NCBI GenBank assembly: GCA_900752975.1
Contig: CAADXH010000062.1
Location: forward strand, 1 to 37,673
Length of the DNA: 37,673 nt
Direction of reading: 5' to 3'
Source: Bacilli bacterium
Lineage (GTDB): Bacteria; Bacillota_I; Bacilli_A; ML615J-28; CAG-313
This document shows positions 1 to 9,245 of the stretch, in pieces. The notes under the pieces were generated by a model. The model was not told the origin of the DNA. It saw only the letters and a program-made list of their open reading frames with translations, and did not search any database. The first letter of the stretch is position 1, and every line of letters begins with the position of its first letter. The position numbers were made by a program, and so were the translations under genes.

Positions 1-2265
1 ATACGTCTGAACCATTTCTCTTAATGCTCCCGTTCCAAACCCGTGAATAATCGTTGCTTGTTTAACGCCTGCACAAATTAAATCATCTATATACTTTTCC
101 AAATGATCTTTTGCATCTAAGAATCTTTCGCCTCTTAAATCCAAAACTAGTGAAATTTTAGATCTACTTGCAATATTATTTGATGAAATTTGATTATTTT
201 GTTTTGTTGGTACTTTTTTAATAAGTTTTATCTCATCTTTTTCAGCTTGTAGTTGGATATTACCAATTGCGATAGTGTAGTTACCACCTTTACCAACTTT
301 AATTACGGTCCCATATTGATCATAATTAGATAGATAAACATCATCGCCTAGTTTTATTTCTTCATTAGAGTACTCTATTTTGTTTTTTTTAGGTTTTGGA
401 GTATTTGGTTCTAATTCATTAATACGCTTTTTCAATTCAATCATTTCATGAAGTTTTAAATTGCTCTTTTGTTTTTCTTGCATATCAGTTAATAATTCAT
501 TGCTCTTTAATTTAGCATCAGAAACAATTTTACTGGCTTCCTTTTCGTACTCACTAATAATTTTGTCTTTTTTCTTATCAATTATAGCAAGTTCATTATT
601 AAGATCAGCTTGTTTTTTCTCATTTTGCTCAATCAATTGTGCTAAACGACGCTTTTCATTTTCATTTTGTTGAACAAGATTTTCTAATTTTAATATTAAT
701 TTTCTTGTTTCAGAGTCATTAGTAATGGTTAAACGGTTAGCCTCTTCAATTATTTCATTCTTCAATCCTAATCGGCTTGCAATATTTAGAGCATTACTAG
801 AGCCACTTACGCCAACAAGTAAATGGTAAGTAGGTGAAAGGGTGTTTTGGTCAAATTCCATTGATGCATTAATTATACGTGGTTCTTCAAACCCAAAAGC
901 CTTAAGATCTGAATAATGAGTAGTTGTTATGAAACTAACTTTATGAGCAATTAAATATTTAAGAATTGCAATTGCAAGATTTGATCCTTCGATTGGATCA
1001 GTGCCTGCACCTATTTCATCGAATAAAACAAGAGATTTAGGGGTAATATAATTAATAATATTCACAATATTATGCATGTGTGAAGAAAAAGTCGATAAAT
1101 TATTTTCAATACTTTGGTCATCTCCAATATCACAATATACATTATCATAAATCATAATGTTGCTGTTACTATCAGCAGGTATTAATAAACCATATTTAGT
1201 CATAAGTGATAAAAGACCTATCGTTTTAAGCAACACAGTTTTACCACCTGTATTAGGGCCGGTAATGATAATTCCATCAAAATTTCTACTCAAATCAACA
1301 TTATTCGGAATAACTTTCTTTACTTTTAACAGTGGATGTCGCGCATTAACAAGTTTTAGGGTTCCATTGTCATTAATACTTGGCATTGCTCCATGATATT
1401 GGTTTGCAAGAATCGCTTTACTAAACGTAAAGTCAAGTTGAAGTATTCTTTCAAAATCTTCCATTAAAACCATTACATTATTTTCAATTTCATGGGAAAT
1501 ATCTTTAAGAATTTTTTCAATTTCATCGTGTTCTTCATGATATAGAATATTTTTCTCTCGCATCAACGTTGCCACTGCTTCAGGTTCAATGTATACAGTT
1601 TGCATACTGGCACTATAGTCCTGTATGGTGCCTCTAATGCTGTTCTTATATTCACTTTTAACAGGAAGACAGTAACAATCATTTCGCATCACAATCGATG
1701 TTTGAGATAGTTTATCACTTTCTTTTGATAAAACTTCTTGACATTTACTCTTAATGCGAGCATCAATTCCGTTTAATTTTCCTCTAATTTGTTTAAGGAG
1801 TGAACTTGCACTATCTAGCACATAACCTGTTTCATCAATTGACTTAGTAATTAAGGTATCAAGATAATCCACTATTTGTAACTCGCTGACAATGCTTTCA
1901 TAATATGGGCAAGGTATTTTTTCATTTTTAAGAGTTCCAAGTAATTTGTAATTTTGCCTTATCGTTGCGAATAGCTTTGATGTTTCAAAAATCTCAAGAG
2001 CACTAAGCTTGGCACCTCTCATACTCAACATCAGTAAATTTCGATAATCTGATTCTAAAACAATGGGAGCACGCTCATATCTCAAGATTATGGTATAGGC
2101 TTCATCAACCTTTTTCAATTCCTCTCGCAAGTTTTCTAAATCATTGGTAGGCAATAGTTTTTTTATTTTGTCTTTTGTTTCAGGTAATACCGCAAATTGT
2201 TCTAACATTTCTAGTATTTGACCAATCTCTAATTTATGGTAGCTAATTTCAATTATTTTATTCAT
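1..2265 (-). CDS. mutS2: MutS2 family ATPase/Smr endonuclease (3' end outside window)
   Basis: MutS2 resembles the mismatch-repair ATPases but acts on recombination intermediates and, in Firmicutes, on collided ribosomes. The frame is open from ATG 2265 to base 1, giving 755 residues against a usual 780-790, so only the last 20-40 residues are missing. Walker A (GPNTGGKT) lies near residue 335, followed by the Walker B region LVLFDEIGAGTDP and a TTTHYSDLK switch. A lysine/glutamate-rich coiled coil follows, and a C-terminal Smr domain starts near residue 706 with LDLRG and continues with IIHGFGTGALR. The start is supported by an AAGGAAGGG ribosome site just upstream. It diverges from rnhC, as often seen in Firmicutes, and the two promoters overlap: a TATAAT on the minus strand sits at 2307-2312. 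Confidence 0.95.
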   Translation of the reverse strand, partial: MNKIIEISYHKLEIGQILEMLEQFAVLPETKDKIKKLLPTNDLENLREELKKVDEAYTIILRYERAPIVLESDYRNLLMLSMRGAKLSALEIFETSKLFATIRQNYKLLGTLKNEKIPCPYYESIVSELQIVDYLDTLITKSIDETGYVLDSASSLLKQIRGKLNGIDARIKSKCQEVLSKESDKLSQTSIVMRNDCYCLPVKSEYKNSIRGTIQDYSASMQTVYIEPEAVATLMREKNILYHEEHDEIEKILKDISHEIENNVMVLMEDFERILQLDFTFSKAILANQYHGAMPSINDNGTLKLVNARHPLLKVKKVIPNNVDLSRNFDGIIITGPNTGGKTVLLKTIGLLSLMTKYGLLIPADSNSNIMIYDNVYCDIGDDQSIENNLSTFSSHMHNIVNIINYITPKSLVLFDEIGAGTDPIEGSNLAIAILKYLIAHKVSFITTTHYSDLKAFGFEEPRIINASMEFDQNTLSPTYHLLVGVSGSSNALNIASRLGLKNEIIEEANRLTITNDSETRKLILKLENLVQQNENEKRRLAQLIEQNEKKQADLNNELAIIDKKKDKIISEYEKEASKIVSDAKLKSNELLTDMQEKQKSNLKLHEMIELKKRINELEPNTPKPKKNKIEYSNEEIKLGDDVYLSNYDQYGTVIKVGKGGNYTIAIGNIQLQAEKDEIKLIKKVPTKQNNQISSNNIASRSKISLVLDLRGERFLDAKDHLEKYIDDLICAGVKQATIIHGFGTGALREMVQTY

Positions 2266-2302
2266 TTTTTCCCTTCCTTTACGGCTACAATTCTCAATAT
2301 CT

Positions 2303-2331
2303 TTGCATTATAATTTAATTTATGATATAAT
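2303..2331 (+). promoter_or_regulatory. SigA-type promoter of rnhC
   Basis: TTGCAT (2303-2308), 17 bp, TATAAT (2326-2331). The predicted transcript start near 2338 sits just before the TGGAGG ribosome site at 2337-2342. This excludes translation starts upstream of ATG 2351. Confidence 0.75.
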
Positions 2332-2350
2332 AAGGTTGGAGGATTATCGT

Positions 2351-3340
2351 ATGCAGCATATAAATAACTCAACTCACAAAATTAAAGCCACTAATGAACA
2401 AATACAAGAAATGATAGATTATTATCAAGGTTATCTTGTCTATGGTTCAAGCAATTATACTATTGCTAGAGCAAAACTTGCAAATGTTATGATAACATTT
2501 TATCGCACAAATGTTGTACTATTTCAAGGTCTAGATGAAGCAAATGAATATAATAAATGGGCCAAAAAATTCAATCTTCCTTTAGGGGAAGTGATGATAA
2601 CTAAAATTGTTGATTACTCCAACGCTACAGCAATTTGTACAGATGAAGTTGGCACTGGAGACTATTTTGGACCAATTGTTGTTTGTGCTACTTATGTTGA
2701 TCAAAACGCGAATGAGCAATTACGCAAACTAGGAGTAAAAGATTCAAAGCTTCTAACTGATAAGCAAATGATCCCACTTGCCTTAAAAATCGCAAGCATT
2801 GTTCCTTACTCTATTATTTTCTTAGATCCTCTTAAATTTAATTCCCTATCCGGTAAATACGATAATCTAAATTTTGTAAAATCTTATCTTCACAATAAGG
2901 TTATTAATAGTATACTAAAAAAGCTAGGAGATGTAAAGTACGACGCTATTTTAATTGACGAGTTTACACCAAAAGAAAACTATCTTAAATATCTTGAAAA
3001 CCAAGCGAATGTTATAAAAAATGTAACTACAGTTGTTAAGGGAGAAAAAGAACATATTGGTATAGCCGCTGCATCAATCCTTGCAAGAGCTGCATTTCTT
3101 CGTGAACTCCGTAAAATGAGTATTGAGTATAAAATTGAACTCTTAAAAGGAGCTGGACGCGAAGTTGATCGTTGTGCCATTTCCTTCATTAAGTCCTATG
3201 GTTTTGAGGAACTAAAGAAAACTGCAAAAATTAAATTTACCAATACCCAAAGAATTATTAAATATTTCGAAGAAAACCCTCTTCCTAAATCTAGACTAGT
3301 TGGTCTTGATGATATTAAAAAACATATAAACTATGACTAA
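2351..3340 (+). CDS. rnhC: Ribonuclease HIII
   Basis: RNase HIII cleaves the RNA strand of RNA-DNA hybrids in the cytoplasm, removing R-loops and primers. The protein is 329 aa. An N-terminal substrate-binding (TBP-like) domain covers about residues 1-85, and the type 2 RNase H fold follows. DEVGTGDYFGP (D98, E99) opens the active site. GVKDSKLL, LIDEF (D203) and the KGEKEHIGIAAASILARA block complete the family pattern. I chose ATG 2351 because it has a TGGAGG ribosome site 8 bp upstream. An in-frame TTG at 2303 lies inside the promoter -35 box and cannot be transcribed from it. The gene diverges from mutS2 and is the only long rightward gene in the first 19 kb. It converges on trkH and shares a terminator with it. 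Confidence 0.95.
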   Translation: MQHINNSTHKIKATNEQIQEMIDYYQGYLVYGSSNYTIARAKLANVMITFYRTNVVLFQGLDEANEYNKWAKKFNLPLGEVMITKIVDYSNATAICTDEVGTGDYFGPIVVCATYVDQNANEQLRKLGVKDSKLLTDKQMIPLALKIASIVPYSIIFLDPLKFNSLSGKYDNLNFVKSYLHNKVINSILKKLGDVKYDAILIDEFTPKENYLKYLENQANVIKNVTTVVKGEKEHIGIAAASILARAAFLRELRKMSIEYKIELLKGAGREVDRCAISFIKSYGFEELKKTAKIKFTNTQRIIKYFEENPLPKSRLVGLDDIKKHINYD

Positions 3341-3368
3341 AAACTGTGAACTTAACCACAGTTTTTTA
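3340..3368. terminator. Bidirectional terminator between rnhC and trkH
   Basis: The stem AAAACTGTG (3340-3348) / CACAGTTTT (3357-3365) has an 8-nt loop, with A-rich and T-rich flanks on both sides. It overlaps the trkH stop codon (3366-3368), so both converging genes can end here. Confidence 0.8.
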
Positions 3369-4898
3369 TTTTTTCCAAGTTTTAGGACTAAATAGAATTA
3401 AAACTGGTAAAATTTCTAGTCTACCAATTAACATTGCAAAAGTAAGAACTACTTTCGAAAAATGGTTATAACAATCAAATGAGGCATATGGCCCTGCAGT
3501 TCCAAACGCTGGGCCTATATTAGATAAACATGAAATTGTTGCCGAAAAATGCGTCATAAAGTCAAGTTCATACACTGTACCATCAATGGTGACACTAGGA
3601 CTATTATCAAATGATAATACTAAAATAGTTAAAAAGGCTATTACAAAGTACAACGTGATAAATGAAAACACATCATTAATCGTTTCATCATCTACTAATT
3701 TTCCTTCAAATTTGGTTTTAGTTACCATTCTTGGGTTAATCAAATGCAAAATATTTCTTTTCACGCCCTTAAAGGCAAGTACAATTCTTGAGACTTTAAT
3801 ACCGCCACCGGTTGAACCAGCCATTGCACCACACAACATTAAAAGTATAATAACGGTTTTTGCAACAACGGGCCATGTTTCATAATTACTTGTTGTATAA
3901 CCTGTCGTGGTTATAATACTGGCAACCTGAAAATAGGCATCTCTAAACGACTTTTCATAGTTTACATTGCTTAGGGCAACACCTTTGTCAAAAATAAGAC
4001 TAACAAAAACAATGATAACAGCTCCAGTAATAATTCCAAAATATGCTTTTAATTCATCACTTTTAAGAACTGTTTTAAACTTTCCAATTAAAAGTAAAAA
4101 ATACAAACTAAAATTGATTCCAAACAGAATTAAGAATGTCGCGATAACATATTGCGCATATGGCGAAAAGTATTCTATACTATTTGGTATAAACCCAAAC
4201 CCACCTGTACCAGCACTACCAAATGAAGCAAGTAGGCAATAGAAAAAGTGGTCACTTTCTTTAGCAACTCCTTCAATTACAACAGGCTTGCTAAACAACA
4301 ACATTATTACTTCAATTACTGTCATCGCAAAATAAATTAAATATAAGATACGAGCATTAACTCGCATTTTGGATGTCAATTTTCCAACTTGGGGACCAGG
4401 GCTTTCTGCTTTTAGTAGATGCATTGCCGAGCCATCATTACTTTCAGGAATAAAAATTAAAATGAACACTAGAATTCCCATACCACCAATCCAATGCGTA
4501 AAACTACGCCAAAATAATCCACTATGTGATATTTTCGTTAAGTCATTTATTATACTAGCACCGGTTGTAGTAAATCCAGACATAATTTCAAATGTTGCGT
4601 CAATATAGTTAGGGATATCACCAGATATTACAAGTGGCACAGCACCAAATAGTGTCATAATTATCCATACAAGTGCGACCACCGCAAAACCTTCCTTTTG
4701 GTATAACCCTGTTCTTGTAGTCTTCATATTTTGAAGAATCATGCCAGCAATTAGAATTACAACAATTGGAATCGCATACGCAAGAACGTTTAAATATCCT
4801 TCATTATAGATTACCGCAACAACCATGGGAAACAACATCAATATGGCATCAAGAACCATAATTTTACCAATAATTTTGCCAATAAGCTTTAAATTCAT
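3366..4898 (-). CDS. trkH: Trk/Ktr potassium uptake channel subunit TrkH
   Basis: This is an integral membrane K+ translocation subunit of 510 aa, built from four membrane-pore-membrane repeats. The four selectivity-filter segments can be read: TTTGAS near 110, GTGGFG near 230, TTTGYT near 330 and SNIGPAFG near 458. GGMGILVFILIFIPES and AGSTGGGIKVSRI are also typical of the TrkH branch, and the length is closer to TrkH than to KtrB (about 450). It starts 8 bp after the trkA stop with an AGGTGAT ribosome site, so the two form one transcript and one complex: TrkH is the channel and TrkA the cytoplasmic nucleotide-gated regulator. Confidence 0.95.
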   Translation of the reverse strand: MNLKLIGKIIGKIMVLDAILMLFPMVVAVIYNEGYLNVLAYAIPIVVILIAGMILQNMKTTRTGLYQKEGFAVVALVWIIMTLFGAVPLVISGDIPNYIDATFEIMSGFTTTGASIINDLTKISHSGLFWRSFTHWIGGMGILVFILIFIPESNDGSAMHLLKAESPGPQVGKLTSKMRVNARILYLIYFAMTVIEVIMLLFSKPVVIEGVAKESDHFFYCLLASFGSAGTGGFGFIPNSIEYFSPYAQYVIATFLILFGINFSLYFLLLIGKFKTVLKSDELKAYFGIITGAVIIVFVSLIFDKGVALSNVNYEKSFRDAYFQVASIITTTGYTTSNYETWPVVAKTVIILLMLCGAMAGSTGGGIKVSRIVLAFKGVKRNILHLINPRMVTKTKFEGKLVDDETINDVFSFITLYFVIAFLTILVLSFDNSPSVTIDGTVYELDFMTHFSATISCLSNIGPAFGTAGPYASFDCYNHFSKVVLTFAMLIGRLEILPVLILFSPKTWKK

Positions 4899-4906
4899 AT
4901 AATCAC

Positions 4907-6262
4907 CTATTCAAATGCATCTGCCAAATCGTCAAAATTCTTATGTGTTGTTACAACAATAACACTATCATTTAATTGAATATAATCATTACCATTAGGA
5001 ATAATAACGACGCCTTCACGAATAATGCAAGCAATTAGGCAATTCTCTTTGACTTTCAAATCTTTTAAAGGCTTATTATAAAATTTTTCTTTCTTTTTAG
5101 CTAAAAATTCCAATGCTTCAATTTGATTGTTAACTAAGCGGTATAAAGTTATGACGTTACTACCACGCTTGTTGGCAATAGCACGAACGTAACTTACAAT
5201 TTTATTTGCTACAACTTCTTTCGGCATGACGATATTTTCAATTCCAAGGTCATCAGTCATACCAAGAAGCGTATCACGCTTAATTTTGGTTATTACTTTT
5301 CGAACATTTAGTTTGTTTGCGAATAGCGACACTATTATATTTTCCTCATCAACATTGGTTAATGCAACAAAAGCATCGCTTGTCTCAATTCCTTCTTCAA
5401 GTAAAATACCATGTTTGGTGCCATCAGCGTAAATTACAGAAACGTTTGGTAATTTTTCAGCTAAATCATTAGCTTTATCTTTATTTACCTCAATTAATCT
5501 AACCTTATAGCGATTTTTTGATAAATTGTTGGCTAAATAATATCCAGTTTTACCACCACCAATAATCATAATTTTTTTAAGTGGTGATTTTATTAAATTT
5601 AATTCTCTTAAAAAGCTACGAAGTGATGATGATTCTGCCGTAAAGTTGATTCTATCACCTTCTTGTAATTTAAAATTACCACTTGGTATAATAACTTCAT
5701 TTCCCCTTTCAACTGCACAAATCAACACTTTGGTATTTAATTTTTTATTCATTGAAATCAAAGTTTCGCCGATTAAAGGGTTATCTTTTTCAATTACTAT
5801 CTCAACTAAATTTACCAATCCTTTCGCGAAATGTTCAATTTTAGAAATAGTTGGCAAATTAATCATATTAGTAATTTCCGTGGCTGTTTCTTCTTCAGGA
5901 TTAACAATCATTGAAAGACCTAATTCCTCTTTCATTAAAACACTTTGTCTACGATATTCAGGGTTACGAACTCTTGCAATTGTACTCTTCGCACCTAGTT
6001 TTTTCGCAACTAAGCTAGCAAGAATATTAATTTCATCATCTGATGATACCGCAATAACCAAATCTGCATTCTTAACGTTTGCTTCTTCTTGAATTTCTAG
6101 ACTAGCACCATTACCAACAACACCCATTACATCATACTTTTCAATAAGTTTTTCAACTACATCTTTATCATTGTCAATAATAATGGTGTTATGCCTTTCT
6201 TTCGATATATGGTCGATTACTGTTTTACCAATAGTTCCACAACCAATTACAATTATCTTCAT
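4907..6262 (-). CDS. trkA: TrkA potassium uptake regulatory subunit (two RCK domains)
   Basis: TrkA is a cytosolic NAD(H)/ATP-sensing gating ring for TrkH. The protein is 451 aa with two tandem RCK units. The first Rossmann fold begins VIGCGTIG with an IIIDND acidic strand end, and the second begins near residue 230 with MIIGGGKTG and LIEVNKD. Each is followed by an RCK_C domain. The full double-RCK length marks TrkA rather than the single-RCK KtrA. The start has a strong GGGGAGG site. A 13-bp perfect inverted repeat lies between the upstream rluD coding end and this ribosome site, and may uncouple trkAH from the rluD transcript. Confidence 0.95.
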   Translation of the reverse strand: MKIIVIGCGTIGKTVIDHISKERHNTIIIDNDKDVVEKLIEKYDVMGVVGNGASLEIQEEANVKNADLVIAVSSDDEINILASLVAKKLGAKSTIARVRNPEYRRQSVLMKEELGLSMIVNPEEETATEITNMINLPTISKIEHFAKGLVNLVEIVIEKDNPLIGETLISMNKKLNTKVLICAVERGNEVIIPSGNFKLQEGDRINFTAESSSLRSFLRELNLIKSPLKKIMIIGGGKTGYYLANNLSKNRYKVRLIEVNKDKANDLAEKLPNVSVIYADGTKHGILLEEGIETSDAFVALTNVDEENIIVSLFANKLNVRKVITKIKRDTLLGMTDDLGIENIVMPKEVVANKIVSYVRAIANKRGSNVITLYRLVNNQIEALEFLAKKKEKFYNKPLKDLKVKENCLIACIIREGVVIIPNGNDYIQLNDSVIVVTTHKNFDDLADAFE

Positions 6263-6277
6263 AAATCCTCCCCATGT

Positions 6278-6314
6278 AATTAAAACGTGAAAAATTAATC
6301 CTCACGTTTTAATT
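6278..6314 (-). promoter_or_regulatory. Perfect inverted repeat at the rluD-trkA junction
   Basis: AATTAAAACGTGA (6278-6290) and TCACGTTTTAATT (6302-6314) are exact reverse complements separated by 11 nt. In the leftward transcript the hairpin forms across the rluD stop codon and ends just before the trkA ribosome site. The 3' arm has only four consecutive U, so it could be an attenuator, a weak terminator or an RNA end-protecting hairpin. Confidence 0.6.
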
Positions 6315-7212
6315 CATCTAGCATATCTTTAAATTCTTTAGGCAGTTCAGTTTCAAACTCCATATACTCATTAGTTCTAGGATGATAGAAACCAATTTTT
6401 TTAGCATGCAAATATTGACCAAATTCACTAACTTGTTTTTTTACTCCATACATAGGATCACCAAATACTGGATGATTAATGTAAGCCATATGTACCCTAA
6501 TTTGATGAGTACGGCCTGTTTCTAAATCAAGTTCAAGCAAAGTGAAGTCACGAAAACGATCAAGCACCCTAAAATGTGTAACAGCCGGTTTTCCAGTTGC
6601 AACAACTGCCATTTTTTGGCGATTGTCAGGATCACGTCCAATAGGAGCATCAATTTTACCTAAGTTATGACCTATTGAACCAGTCACAATTGCCCAATAT
6701 GTACGTTTAGCTCGTTTGTCTTTTATTTGTTCACTAATATTGCGGTGAGCAAAATTATTTTTACATACAATTAGCAAACCTGATGTATCTTTGTCAATAC
6801 GGTGAACAATCCCTGCTCTATTCTCACCATTAATAGTTGACAATGTTTGATAATGATACATCAAAGCATTGACTAGCGTTCCAGTCATATGTCCTGGAGC
6901 AGGATGAACGACCATACCAGATGGTTTATTGACAACAAGGATATCTTCATCTTCATACACAATATCCAAGTCTATTTTTTCAGGTATAACTGATGAAATT
7001 ACATCATCTAATTCTTCTATTTCTATCAAATCACCATTCTCAACTTTATAACTTGGTTTAACAAGTTTTCCATTTACTTTTATCTTATTTTCGTCAAAAT
7101 ACTTTTTCAATTCACTGCGAGTAATATCTTCATAACATGTAGGTAAATATTTATCAATTCTTATACTCTCTTCACCATCTCGATAGGCAACTGTAAATTC
7201 ATCTTTAATCAT
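6295..7212 (-). CDS. rluD: RluD-family large ribosomal subunit pseudouridine synthase
   Basis: This enzyme isomerises uridines to pseudouridine in 23S rRNA. The protein is 305 aa with an N-terminal S4 RNA-binding domain (about 15-75) and a catalytic domain. The catalytic aspartate is D140 in HRIDKDTSGL, and GRTHQIRVHMAYINHPVFGDPMYG is the family signature near the C terminus. ATG 7212 has an AGGAGTC ribosome site and overlaps the lspA stop by 8 bp. The lspA-rluD pairing is conserved across Firmicutes. The exact target uridines (RluD/RluC/YlyB-type specificity) cannot be read from sequence alone. Confidence 0.92.
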   Translation of the reverse strand: MIKDEFTVAYRDGEESIRIDKYLPTCYEDITRSELKKYFDENKIKVNGKLVKPSYKVENGDLIEIEELDDVISSVIPEKIDLDIVYEDEDILVVNKPSGMVVHPAPGHMTGTLVNALMYHYQTLSTINGENRAGIVHRIDKDTSGLLIVCKNNFAHRNISEQIKDKRAKRTYWAIVTGSIGHNLGKIDAPIGRDPDNRQKMAVVATGKPAVTHFRVLDRFRDFTLLELDLETGRTHQIRVHMAYINHPVFGDPMYGVKKQVSEFGQYLHAKKIGFYHPRTNEYMEFETELPKEFKDMLDELKRED

Positions 7213-7753
7213 CGTTTGACTCCTTTTCTTCAGTTTCGTTTTCGTTAAGTTCTGGGTCGTTCTTTTTTTGTGGTTCTTTGTAAATAAATAGAATATAGAT
7301 GGCTAAAAGTATTGCACCTAAGGTTATGCACGAATCTGCTACGTTAAATACTGCAAAATTCATAAATGCAAGGTCAAGAAAATCAATTACCCCATTTTTA
7401 TAGAACAAGCGATCTATCATATTGCCAAATGTACCAGCAAATAATAAAACAAGACAGAGCGAAAATACTATATTATGTTTAAAATCAATTTTTCGCATAA
7501 AGAAACCGATTACTAGGCAACCAATAATACTAACGATTCCCCATATAATTTGATAGCCACCGCCCATACCAAAGGCAAAGCCTGTATTATATTCCAGCCT
7601 AAAGTTAAGTAAGCCCTTTATAAACACTACTTTTTCACCCAATTTAAGATTGTCTATCGCAAGTTTTTTAGTTAATTGGTCAATTCCTATTAAAATTAGA
7701 CAGCTTGTCGCCGCAATAATTATATTAATAATTTTGTATTTTTTATTATTCAT
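7205..7753 (-). CDS. lspA: Lipoprotein signal peptidase (signal peptidase II)
   Basis: LspA is a membrane aspartyl protease that cuts signal peptides from diacylglyceryl-prolipoproteins. Its clients here would include PotD, the esterase-like lipoprotein and the 5'-nucleotidase. The protein is 182 aa with four membrane segments. Conserved blocks are DQLTKK, FRLEYNTGFAFG, GNMIDRL, GVIDFLD (D124) and NVADSCITLG (D140); the last two carry the likely catalytic aspartates. The C-terminal tail of about 20 residues is very acidic. The ribosome site is weak, and the start lies 3 bp after the preceding gene's stop, which suggests translational coupling. Confidence 0.94.
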   Translation of the reverse strand: MNNKKYKIINIIIAATSCLILIGIDQLTKKLAIDNLKLGEKVVFIKGLLNFRLEYNTGFAFGMGGGYQIIWGIVSIIGCLVIGFFMRKIDFKHNIVFSLCLVLLFAGTFGNMIDRLFYKNGVIDFLDLAFMNFAVFNVADSCITLGAILLAIYILFIYKEPQKKNDPELNENETEEKESNDD

Positions 7754-7756
7754 TTA

Positions 7757-8170
7757 TTAACCTGTGAATTTACAAAGCAAAAATGTTAATATTGAAGCAA
7801 TAACAACACTTGTAATGATCATACTTATTCTAGTTAGTTCTACTAGAAACAAATAAAAACCATTTATTCTTTGTACTTCTTCCTTTTCTACGTAATACTT
7901 TAAAATCAATAAATTCATTGTTGAATATAATGGACATATCAATGAAATTAAAATGAAAAATATGATAACTAACATTTTATAAACCCAAGTTACTGGAGAA
8001 TATTGTTTGAATAATTCTAGCATAATCAAATAAAAGGGAACAATTATTATAATTGTAATCATGCATGCAAAAATACTTATAGCTGTATCTTTTTTACCAC
8101 TTACCTTTATTTTTTTCAATTCAGACACTAATTTCTTAGTTTCTTGATACTTTAACTTAAACTTTTCCAT
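7757..8170 (-). CDS. Small membrane protein of unknown function
   Basis: I do not recognise a family. The 137-aa protein has a basic, lysine-rich N-terminal segment (about 1-28, helical/amphipathic) and then three predicted membrane helices near 29-52, 62-88 and 105-134. No signal peptide, cysteine pair or catalytic motif is visible. The start has an AAGGAT ribosome site. The gene is 1 bp from the YlbL-like protease gene and 3 bp from lspA, so it is embedded in that transcript. It may assist a membrane step such as lipoprotein processing or the protease; this is inferred from position only. Confidence 0.8.
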   Translation of the reverse strand: MEKFKLKYQETKKLVSELKKIKVSGKKDTAISIFACMITIIIIVPFYLIMLELFKQYSPVTWVYKMLVIIFFILISLICPLYSTMNLLILKYYVEKEEVQRINGFYLFLVELTRISMIITSVVIASILTFLLCKFTG

Positions 8171-8171
8171 A

Positions 8172-9245
8172 TTATCCTTGGCACTCCGCTAAATATTCAA
8201 TAATACAAGATAAATTCCATACTGGAACAATTTTCATATGCGGATTCTTCAATTTTCTATATTCTTCTACTGCTTCTAAATAATTTACTTCGTTAGGATT
8301 ATTTTCATAATCTTTCGAAGTGACGGGGATGAAAAAAACATCAACTTTGGAAAGTTCAGCAGAAATTATCTTTTGACCAATACCACCTATAAGTCCTGCA
8401 TTACCACTAATATCAACAGTCCCAGTTCCTGCAATCTTTAAATTATGCGATAATCTCGCACCTGTTAATTTTTCATAAACATAAAATGATTGTAATAGTC
8501 CTCCACTTGGTCCAATACTATCAACATTATCCCATAATATCGTAAATTTAGGATAACTATCATCATTTTCAGGAATATTGTAACTATCTGCACTAAAGCC
8601 ATATGAATATACCACTTTACCCTCAGCATTCTTTAATTCTTGAGCTTTCACAGTTATAGTTGATATTTCACGATTACCGCCATAATAGTTCTTAATAATT
8701 TCCATATTAACCATTTTGGTATTACTTTTACGGATAGCGAGATAAGGTGTATAGTCATTATCTAGTTTTTCACCATTGATTGATATAATCATATCTCCGA
8801 TATCAAGATTTTTATCAAGATACGTTGTTGCACTATCAACATAATAGCCTTGAAATTTAGATTTGATTTGAAACCCAGCTTCCTTATAACCTGCGATAAT
8901 AGCATTATTTATACTACAATCTTTTTGAATTATTCCACCGATATATGCTTTTTTATTATTAATATTGGTGTATTCAATATTATCATCAATATGAGCGTAA
9001 GGATTACAACTAGCAAGTAAATAGGAAAGTAAACTAACTTTTTCATAAGAATATACAGAAACAACATTGATTGAACCTGTAAGTTTACTTTCTCCATCTA
9101 TTGCGATAATGTTTTCAATTGAATTTATTGTTGAAGGAACAATTATATCTTTTTTTACTTTTATAGTAGATAAGCAAATTAAAATAAGGCAGGGAATTAA
9201 AATACTAATTAGAAACCACTTATTTTTCTTGATAAACTTACTCAT
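8172..9245 (-). CDS. Membrane-anchored PDZ/Lon-type (S16) protease, YlbL-like
   Basis: This 357-aa protein has one N-terminal membrane segment (about 11-29), an extracytoplasmic body, a PDZ domain (about 125-200, core LDIGDMIISINGEKL) and a C-terminal Lon-type protease domain. The Ser-Lys dyad is readable: S247 in SIGPSGG and K292 in GGIGQK. The usual GPSAG is GPSGG here. It lacks an AAA+ domain, so it is not Lon itself. B. subtilis YlbL has the same layout and is linked to cell division and DNA-damage checkpoint recovery, so a role in degrading a membrane target is possible. The start overlaps the comEB stop by 8 bp, and a ribosome site is poorly placed, suggesting coupling. Confidence 0.85.
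   Translation of the reverse strand: MSKFIKKNKWFLISILIPCLILICLSTIKVKKDIIVPSTINSIENIIAIDGESKLTGSINVVSVYSYEKVSLLSYLLASCNPYAHIDDNIEYTNINNKKAYIGGIIQKDCSINNAIIAGYKEAGFQIKSKFQGYYVDSATTYLDKNLDIGDMIISINGEKLDNDYTPYLAIRKSNTKMVNMEIIKNYYGGNREISTITVKAQELKNAEGKVVYSYGFSADSYNIPENDDSYPKFTILWDNVDSIGPSGGLLQSFYVYEKLTGARLSHNLKIAGTGTVDISGNAGLIGGIGQKIISAELSKVDVFFIPVTSKDYENNPNEVNYLEAVEEYRKLKNPHMKIVPVWNLSCIIEYLAECQG

Noticed and set aside
2303..2350. Possible 16-residue N-terminal extension of RNase HIII from TTG 2303
   Set aside because: TTG 2303 is the promoter -35 box; the real ribosome site precedes ATG 2351.
6263..6294. Cyclic-di-AMP riboswitch before trkA
   Set aside because: Only 32 bp lie between rluD and trkA; just a simple hairpin is present.
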